Shown here in pieces: positions 56,416 to 64,000 of a stretch of 64,000 bases of DNA (positions within the stretch are counted from its first letter, which is position 1; the number at the start of each line of letters is the position of its first letter). The position numbers and the translations under genes were made by a program. The stretch is from Agriotes lineatus (lineage: Eukaryota > Arthropoda > Insecta > Coleoptera > Elateridae), in the NCBI GenBank assembly GCA_940337035.1, contig CALNHX010007671.1, positions 1 through 64,000 of the forward strand, written 5' to 3'. The notes beneath the pieces are model-generated. The model did not search any database, was not told the DNA's origin, and saw nothing but the letters and a program-made list of their open reading frames with translations.

Positions 56416-58731
56416 GTAGGGTGGAACGAAAAAAACAAGTTTTGATTTTTAATTTGTAATAGCGCTTAAAAGTTGCCTTTTGGTGTAGATAAGATTACAC
56501 AACAATATGAAAAATATTGGAGCACGTCTTGAGGTGCCGCAAGGACGATAAAGTTTCATAAAATTGCAATTTTCGCTATATTTTTAAGGTTTTTTTAAGA
56601 AGCTGTCAAATCTTTTTTTTATTTCAAATACAGGCAAAAAAGCAGTGTTTAATATCAAAAAATACATACATTTTTTTTAATTTTTTGCATTATGTTTTGA
56701 GGTGCCGCAAAGAGCGGCAAAGTTTTATAAAAACATACTTTTTGCAACTTCTTTTATGTGTCTCAATTATGCAGTAAAAAGTTTCAAATAGGCGTTTTAA
56801 TATGAATAGAAAGATAAAGACAGTTTAACTATTGCATTGGCATCCGGGAGCATGAGTCATGGCCGGTGCGGATGTTGGGGGCGGGGGGGGGGGACTTGGA
56901 TCTAAGCACAGGGGAAGACAAAACCAAAGTAATAAACAGGATAAAAATTAGACGAGCAAGATTAAAGAATCGAAGAGATCTCATTAATGGCAGCCTTTAT
57001 GATCAGATAAACAAAAATAGAGGATTGTTTTTTGATGGAAGAAAAGGCAAAACAAGTGTTCAAGAAAAGAAAGGAACTAGTACAAAAAAGTTATTTCAGA
57101 AGAGCACGTTTCACTAATAGAGGAACCAAACTCAAAGTTTTTAGGCCACTTAACACCTAAATCTGGCACTGGAAAAAACTTAGCAGACAGTATACTGGAG
57201 TTTCTTGAAGATAGAGGAACACAACGAACAACTTTCGAACTTTACTGCTATTGGGTGTGATAGAATCGTTGTAAATACATGACATAATAATGGTGTGACT
57301 TCTTTGATGGAAAATGAAATAGGAAGACATTTATAATTGTTTGTTCCATGGAAATGAGCTACCTTTGCGACATCTTTTTTGTAATTTAGATGGTAAAACA
57401 AAGAGACCCAATGAGTTTAAAGGCGAAATAGCTCAGCAGCTGGAAAACTGTGCTAATCTTCCTGTGGTTACTTTCTTGCCAATTGAAAATAGTCTTCCTC
57501 TTTTGGAGAACATAAATGATTTAAGTACAGATCAGTAGTATCTATTGGATATAGATATCGCTGTATCAAGTGGAAATTGCCAGCTAAATTTATCTTTAAG
57601 AAACTCTGGAAAACTTCCTCACTTCAGGTGGCTTAGCAAACTGTATACTTAGATTGTATGTGGCAACTAAAAATCCTACTGAAAACCTTAAGAACGTTCT
57701 AGACCCGGTTATTCAAAGAAATGGGTACTTTGCTGCTGCAGAAAATGTCCTTTTGTCCATGCTATGTGATAAGCGCAAACATGTAATCGAACTTGGATAA
57801 CGACGTGCTTTAAAAGCAAGAACAGAAAGTAGAGGCGGAGTCAGGAAGTTTAAGGTTCCACAGATAAACTTTGACGCAAAGGATTACATCGACATGATCT
57901 CATGGGCTGAAAATGATGTTACTGAACCCCCCTTCGTAAAACATGTTTCCAGTCACTCTCTCAAAGACTTTATACAGAAGACATATGAAGCTCAACCAAA
58001 TAGTAAAGTCGACTTTTCCCGACTTCCTTGTTACACGCAAGCAGTGGAAAAAACTGTGAAACTGGTGACCGAATCGGCTCAAAATGTCTGTGGTTCAATC
58101 GCAAGAGAAGGATATATAAGAGCAAAAATTGACTCACGTGAGAACATGCCAAAATTTAATACAAAAAACAGTTTAATGTGTCAATGAAGTAGAAACAAAC
58201 ATTTTGCAGCTGTAACATTTGTAATTATTAAAGGTTTTTTAAATCATAAAAAAGGAACGTTCAACGTCTTTAAAAGTGTACTATGATATTTTTTACGTGT
58301 GCTCTAATAAAAAAATATATAATTGTTTTGACGAGCTTTTATTTCAACCTTATTTACTACTATTTGTAACAACAACAATAGTTCTCAAAAGTTTCAAAAT
58401 TAACAAAAATACAAACTTTTTGACATTAAAAGATATTTTTTATTATTATTATATTTTGTAATTAATAATTTTTTCCAATTCTAATGCTTATATATGTATT
58501 TACAACTATCTTTTGTAACATTATATGTACGACAAAACCATAAATAATAATTTATCAAAGTCTATAATTTTTCAATTTTGAAAATTTTTGTACAAACTTC
58601 AAGCTCTTGGCGGCACCTCAAGATGTTGTATTTTGTTTTCTTCTTTTTGAATCTAAAAGGCAACTTTTGCCCACTATTACAAAACTAAAATTTAAAAAAA
58701 AATAAAAAAGGCCGTTTTCGTTCCACCCTAC
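56416..58731 (+). mobile_element. DNA transposon of unidentified superfamily, 2316 bp
   Basis: Ends GTAGGGTGGAACG and its exact inverse CGTTCCACCCTAC are flanked by TAAACA on both sides (56410-56415 and 58732-58737), a 6-bp target duplication. Beyond the first 13-17 bp the ends remain loosely inverted (AAAAGTTGCCTTTT near 56470 and its reverse near 58660). GAGGTGCCGC occurs twice in the left subterminal region (56531 and 56700) and once inverted at the right (about 58609). Between them is a decayed transposase-like gene. I cannot place it in a named superfamily. Confidence 0.8.
56866..58187 (+). pseudogene. Transposase-like gene of the unidentified element, decayed
   Basis: Three open segments: 56866-57117 (basic, with NRGLFFDGRK), 57341-57538 (FHGNELPLRHLFCNLDGKTK, then STDQ) and 57894-58187 (MISWAENDVTEPPF, FSRLPCYTQAVEKTVKLV, GYIRAKIDSRENMPKFN). 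Between them other frames show further collinear pieces such as DPVIQRNGYFAAAENVL and KARTESRGGVRKFKVPQINF. This order matches a widespread group of uncharacterised proteins in insects and cnidarians that I recall from databases but cannot name. At least five frame changes and several stops are needed, so it is dead. Catalytic residues are not assigned. Confidence 0.6.
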
Positions 58732-58737
58732 TAAACA

Positions 58738-59214
58738 GTGTACCACCTCTGAAGGTAAGATTGCTACTTCTGTAATATTGGTGTCTACAGATATTATTGA
58801 AGTATTTATGGCCTTAAGAGTTTTAGAAAGTAAAGTCTCTACAGGTTTAAATAAGTAATATAAATATCAAACTTTTAAAATAAATCGGGTTGCAGTAAAA
58901 CCCTTATCTTATATAATTAACTTGATATTAATGCAAGAGGTATTCCTCAATACTATTAAATTAAATTGTCAGTGGTAACTTCTGTTCTAGAAAATGGAGA
59001 AGCTACTAATTTTCGTAATTATAGACTTCATGTTTAAAGTTCCAAAAAACTTACTGCATAGCCAAATATATAAGTATGTAGATAAGTATACCAATGTCAA
59101 TATCTGTCTGTCAACATGCTTACCGGAATGGGAGTGCAACAGAATCAGCTTGCAGGTAATTTTGCAGTTTATCTATAACTGTTTAGTTACAATGATAAGA
59201 TCGTAGTTTCGACT
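58738..59214. other. Unassigned AT-rich stretch
   Basis: No gene recognised; the 70-codon frame at 58994-59206 has no domain. Confidence 0.4.
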
Positions 59215-59545
59215 TCAGTTGTGCCTTTGATTACAAATATCATGAATTTCAAGTTGAATCGACCAGGCATTAGAGGGCTAACGATATGTTGATGTCCTAT
59301 GTAAGAGACAGAAAATTAATAATCAGAACATCAAAGCAGCTGCCAAATGAATATGACACAAGGCTAAGGGTTCCTCAGGAATCCGTAATGGGGCCGCTAA
59401 TATGCGCTTTGCGTACTAATGACTTACACTCAAATATAAATAGTGACTTTATAATCATGTATGCGGGTGATACTACGCTGGTGGTCTCAGCCAAAACTAC
59501 GCGGGAGCTTCAAGTTAAGGGAACTTCGGTAATAAACAGTTAAAT
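59215..59545 (+). pseudogene. LINE reverse transcriptase fragment (Jockey/CR1-like)
   Basis: Preceded by GIRGLT, the frame at 59286-59543 contains MSYVRDRKLIIRT, LRVPQESVMGPLI (derived from GVPQGSVLGPLL), TNDLHSNI and YAGDTTLVV, where the catalytic ADD has become AGD. It is a short 5'- and 3'-truncated piece of a non-LTR retrotransposon. Confidence 0.65.
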
Positions 59546-62500
59546 GTAGACGTCAGTCGAGCAGATTGATTGTAAAAATCGACCAAACGTTGTGTATTTA
59601 CTTTTGTCTGCGAAAGCCACGGATTGACATAATTTTCAGCTGTGACAATCATGCACTCGCCCCTGTAGATAGGTGAAACTTTCTGGAAAAAATAACAGTG
59701 GATTCTAGTTTGAGCTAGTGTCCGCGTTTGATAAAAGAAAATTTACTCTAAGCGTGGTTGTTTGTACATAAATAAGTTTTGATTAAAAGTTGTCAGATTG
59801 CTATAGCATTAAATAAAGAAGTTCACTGGAAACTCAAGTGACCATAATCCGTTAATTAATAAATCGCTTTTTACGAGTATATCGTGTTTGTATGCCTAAA
59901 ACTAATAAAATGTTTGTTGTTTGTGCTAACTAATTAAAAATACCGTGAAAATGGATAGGGTTTCTTAAATTATCAGATACTCGGTTCTGTCAATTACAGA
60001 TTTACTTAAAATTCTTTAATAGAAACAATTTCAAAATATTTCACTCCTTGATGCATTAAGACTAAAAAAAGATTACTGGACTAAGTTAGAGAAATGATGT
60101 AAGAGCAAAATGTAAAAGAAATTAACTTGCTAAGCGCCCAATCTAATTATCAAGAAATATGGCATCAAACACTTTATTTCTAATTAAGGCACTTGTTTTA
60201 GATATGTAATTACGCATTACCATTACAAAATATCATCTTGGGAAATTTGTATTTTCTCCATAAATTTTAGGCTTTATATATAGGACTAATTATTTAAATT
60301 ATTCGGCTCTTATTAAGATCTCTGAAGCTTTCTAATACAATTCGTTACAGCTAAACTAATTACAGAATTACTGAAATATTTGTGACTGTCTCACTTATTT
60401 ACATAAACTTCAATTTCATCTTGTTACATGCGAGGTGTTAAGTTCAAATACATTATCCTTGCAATCTCTAGCGGGCTATAAACGACTAAATGTAAATTTA
60501 AAGGTACAGAAATACAGCAACTTTCAGCTTCACCACTGCGTTTAATCCTGAGGGTAGTGATAGCGATTTAAATACGCTGAGCAAAGCAAAACGATATGTT
60601 GCATAGCAAACAAGATGAGGCAACATTTTACTGTTGCGCCTGCTGAAGCTTAACCACTCGCAGTCCACCAAATCGTTAAATTGCAATAAAGCTCTTACCT
60701 TGCTTTGAGGTATCCCGAATATTACTAAAATTAAGGTTAGCATTGTACATTTGCTATTGCTATTCGCAATCAAATAATTAAATTTTGCTTTGCCTCTCTT
60801 GAAACTAAATGCTGTTATTCGATCGAGCTTCTCGCTTCAACGTCGTTAGCGCTTAGTTTCCAAGCTAAAATTCCGCGAGAGATTTTGACAAAGTTTCATC
60901 TCGCGAGTTTTAGCTCATTAAATCCCTCAGGTTCTTAGTAGCTCTTCTGAAGACAATATATGAGGTGGCGCCTCTGCACCATTTATTTGAGTGATATTTG
61001 TCGGTGTTTGAAATTTTTAAGGTTCGCTTTTATATTTTCGTGTGCACTTCTCATGCTCAATTTCTTCCATCAGGAATATTCTAAAATTTCAGCTACGAAA
61101 ACACAATGCACCCTCGTCCGTCGCACAAATGGGAATCCATTATTGTGTTTTCCCATATTACGTGGTGGGGTACAATAGAATTTATGCTTCCGCTCGCCCT
61201 ACTTAGGGACTGTTTCTGAAAAATATTTTGGATTCTTGTTTTACAAACCGGCGTAAACGTCGAGTAACCTGAACCGATATTTTCATACACGTGTTATAGC
61301 ATTATATCTTCAAGGGTCGACGAGCAAACTCACTGCCAGGCGAGGACCCGTCGCAATAAAAACATGGAGATTCAGGGCACGATTTGATCGAATGCATTCT
61401 CTGCAACATCTGAATCCTTCGCAAACGTGGCAGGATATTTGTTAAGGCAAACGTCACTTCTAACGCAGCTAGCGTTCTAATCAGTTCTAAAAATCCTTAG
61501 CTTTCCAATGCAACGCTAAGGATTTTCTCAGAAATCTAAGCACAAATTTAAACAATTTTTTGTTTCATTTCATGACGTAGAAATAAAAATTCAATTTGCC
61601 CCGTCTGCGTTTTGCACCATTTTTCGTTTTCTGTGTGCAGGGAGCAAGTACGTCTGGAAACTCATCAGCCAATTACAGTGGTTTATGGAGCGAATGCGAT
61701 TTAAAGGGATGTGTTTTTGCGGAAAGATCTGAATAGCTCCAGATTCGCAAGCGAACACGGCCAACCTTTCCTGGAAAAAAGCAATTACTTTTATTTGCGG
61801 ATCCGCTGATGACAAAAATTGTTACTTGCTGTGAAGACGACCATTTTCAAATGTGTTGGTCTTTTCAATAATTACAGCTGGCACATCAGGTAGAATTATA
61901 TATAATATATATATTGGAATGGGTCCCTTGATTGTTATTTTGGATGGGATCGTATAAATAATTATAAATTCACCTTTGTTATAATTGTTATAATGTTATA
62001 ATTTTTGGGCAAAGATCCTAATACACACAATTCTCAGTTTAATAATTGTTATACTGTGCTTTTACTTTGCATGCCGGTCAACTACGGCTGGTTAAAAATG
62101 AAATATAACAATTAATTTCACAAATAAATGGTTGAAAAGCCCCTCTTTCTATTTGATCTAACTGCAATACTGATTACGCTAACAAAACTTCTTATCTCAG
62201 GGTGAGTTCCTAAACGGACTTTATTTTGTATTCATAGAATCAGTAGTTCTAATGCGCGGTCCTTAGTAGCTCATATAATTCAAAATTTAGTACATTGACA
62301 GATGACAAAATGTCGCCAGTGCATCAGCGTATCCGAAAGTTTAAACTTGTCAAAATATTGTGAAAAACGCGTCAGGTAAGTTATTTAAAATTTTCCCGCT
62401 TGACAACTATTAAAATTCCATCCCATTCGTTGTTTTATAGGATAACGTCACCGACTCTTGCTTGTTCTGACGTAGAATAGACACCGACCGTTCAATTGTT

Positions 62501-62664
62501 TTTTGGTCGCTTGTATTTTCGCCAAACCCGGCACAATCTACTGACGCCACTTGATCTTCGAAAAACACGAAGCAACTGGGCCTTTGGGGAAAAGCTAGGC
62601 CTCTACGGAAAGGTTTGATCTAGTAGTTTGAAGCGATTTCCCAACTCTAACCCTCAAATTGCAG
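59546..62664. other. Unassigned stretch, possible host non-coding DNA
   Basis: No transposon signature recognised. Frames at 60498-60773 (minus), 60960-61178 and 61591-61815 lack recognisable domains. At about 61637-61640 a good acceptor (tttctgtgtgcag) is followed by a short open segment to a TAG at about 61736; this could be a terminal exon but is unsupported. Confidence 0.35.
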
Positions 62665-62852
62665 GCGTAATCCTACTTCGTTTGCTGGCTTCGAAGCTGC
62701 TCGTAGTAATGCTGCTTGGAGTTCCTTCTGGGGATGCTGCCCTGATACAAGTGTCGACGGTGGCGCTCTTGCAGACTCGGATGATACGCTGGACTGCTTT
62801 CCTCTGGTTTCCGATGCTTCCTTGGGCTGTAGTCGTTCGTCGGAACATTCAG
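62665..62852 (+). CDS. Candidate internal exon of a host gene
   Basis: An island of higher GC in AT-rich DNA. It is bounded by an acceptor (ccctcaaattgcag ending 62664) and a donor (CATTCAG/GTACAC at 62853) and is open in one frame over its whole 188 bp, encoding about 62 residues with Ser, Asp, Gly and Cys (NPTSFAGFEAARSNAAWSSF, then WGCCPDTS and HSGTRSR if read past the donor). It starts in phase 2 and ends in phase 1. I do not recognise the protein. Competing frames of 131 codons (plus) and about 60 codons (minus) overlap it. The case rests on composition and splice sites only. Confidence 0.35.
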
Positions 62853-63431
62853 GTACACGCTCCCGATATCCTCGGAGATGGGATTGAAGAATTTTTAATT
62901 ATACTGTGGCGGAGACTTTTACAAACACTGTCACAGATACACGGAAATGGACACAATAAAATGAAATACTTACTTATCCCGAGCCTCTTCTACCTGTGGT
63001 GTCGAGGCGGAAATACTTTTTAACTGGTAAAATGCTCGTTTATTATTATAAAACTGTATTTAAAAGTGGAGCACAAATTCAACAAACTTTAAATAAAATT
63101 TAATTCAATTGTTCTTGTTTTAAACAAAATATCTTATGTTAATAGAAATTAATTTTGATAATGATAGGTTACAAATGGAATAAAACTGAGTACATAATTA
63201 ATATTTACAATTTTCTTAAATCTAAATTATTTCTTTAACCTTATAATTAAAATCGTTCGATAGCGTTGAGCACACAAACGTTATTTTTGCACTTGCGGGA
63301 CTAAAGTTGGCCTTTAGTCACTTATTTCAGGGACTAAAGTAGCTCATTTTATCTCTAGGGACAGAAGTAATTACTTTAGCCCCTAGGGACTAAAGTAAAA
63401 AATGTTACCGTATCTATGGTAATCTATGGTA

Positions 63432-63509
63432 AATTCGGGGTTAACAGGTTAGGTTTCGCGTCAGTTTTGACATAAACTGACGCAAAACCTCATCTATTAA
63501 CCTCGAATT
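63432..63509. repeat. 78-bp hairpin with 36-bp arms
   Basis: AATTCGGGGTTAACAG... and its inverse around a TGACAT loop; the inner 17 bp (CGTCAGTTT) is nearly perfect. Likely a small palindromic element. Confidence 0.7.
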
Positions 63510-63664
63510 TGACATAATTGTGAGCTCTTGTCATAATGACTTACAGTGCCACCAACTTTAAAATTTAGCAAAGGCTACTAATTTTAAAATAATTGTAACT
63601 AAAATGTCAATAAATGACGTTTAAAAAAACGGGTTTTCGTTTTAAATCTTCCTGCAACGTGAAA

Positions 63665-63791
63665 AAAATAGTATATGCAACTCGGAGAGAATGCTATTTT
63701 GCTTCGGTGCAATTTCTGACTCGAGTCAGAAATTGTACCTCAGCAAAATAACGCATTTCTCTCCCTCATTGCATAATCTACTATTATTTTT
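63665..63791. mobile_element. 127-bp palindromic MITE-like element
   Basis: Arms of about 60 bp meet at CTGACTCGAGTCAG (centre 63722/63723) with no loop. The inner 15 bp are perfect; the outer parts match with scattered changes (AAAAATAGTA at the left, TACTATTATTTTT at the right). No coding capacity. Confidence 0.75.
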
Positions 63792-64000
63792 AAATGTCAC
63801 TGCTCTGCTCTGCACTATTGCACTTTATTTTTAAATACACTGATTTTTGAGTTCCGCACTTTTCATGTCTCTTGCCACTTTTCTGTTGCCAATATTTAGG
63901 GATTGCTTTTTGCAATTTTCTATACTCTGCTTCATGTTGCTTTACCTTTTTGCTTTGCTCACTATTTTCACTATCCTATGCTTTTACTTAACAACTACGC

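Noticed and set aside
62628..63023. 131-codon hydrophobic plus-strand frame
   Set aside because: The overlapping alternative frame with splice sites has more protein-like composition; this frame shows no domain.
1..64000. CRISPR arrays, bacterial operons, rRNA genes
   Set aside because: No spaced direct repeats, ribosome-binding sites or rRNA-like sequence; the DNA is clearly eukaryotic.

Overview
The window is AT-rich and looks like non-coding insect chromosomal DNA filled with transposable elements. No complete host protein gene, rRNA or convincing tRNA gene was found. An insect is suggested by an errantivirus-like LTR element with a tRNA-Ser primer site, by RTE- and Jockey-like LINEs, and by short interspersed elements with a CAGA microsatellite and a 3' hairpin like Drosophila DINE-1. 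A beetle is possible, but this cannot be settled from sequence alone. All family assignments are by eye and from memory; no database was searched.

Bases 1-27,670 are old repeat debris: decayed LINE pieces (5.9-7.0, 14.0-15.0, 15.0-16.4 and 20.6-22.3 kb), a Tigger-like transposase relic on the minus strand (24.86-26.12 kb), several fold-back elements including a palindrome of about 1.1 kb split by a second palindrome (10.86-12.55 kb), tRNA-derived SINEs, and six copies of the microsatellite-bearing repeat. Bases 27,671-35,534 hold a complete but decayed errantivirus-like provirus: 5' LTR, tRNA-Ser primer site, leader with tandem repeats, gag, pol with five stops, broken env, 3' LTR. A Jockey-like LINE fragment lies next to it on the minus strand (35.87-37.3 kb).

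The core is a nest with base-level boundaries (37.65-55.96 kb). An RTE LINE was split by a hAT transposon (40,154-55,562, 8-bp target duplication CTGCTTGC). The hAT transposase gene was in turn split, in an apparent intron, by a Ty3/Gypsy element (41,292-51,577, target duplication GTAC). The Gypsy element looks young: gag (472 aa) and pol (1082 aa) are open, and its two LTRs of about 2.1 kb differ by only about eight substitutions and a few indels. The older hosts of the insertions carry nonsense codons, frameshifts and deletions, so the order RTE, hAT, Gypsy is clear.

Downstream, 56,416-58,731 is a DNA transposon with 13-bp terminal inverted repeats, a 6-bp target duplication (TAAACA) and a decayed transposase-like gene whose superfamily I cannot name. 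The last 5 kb is mostly unannotated AT-rich DNA, with one plausible host-gene exon (62,665-62,852) and two compact palindromes.
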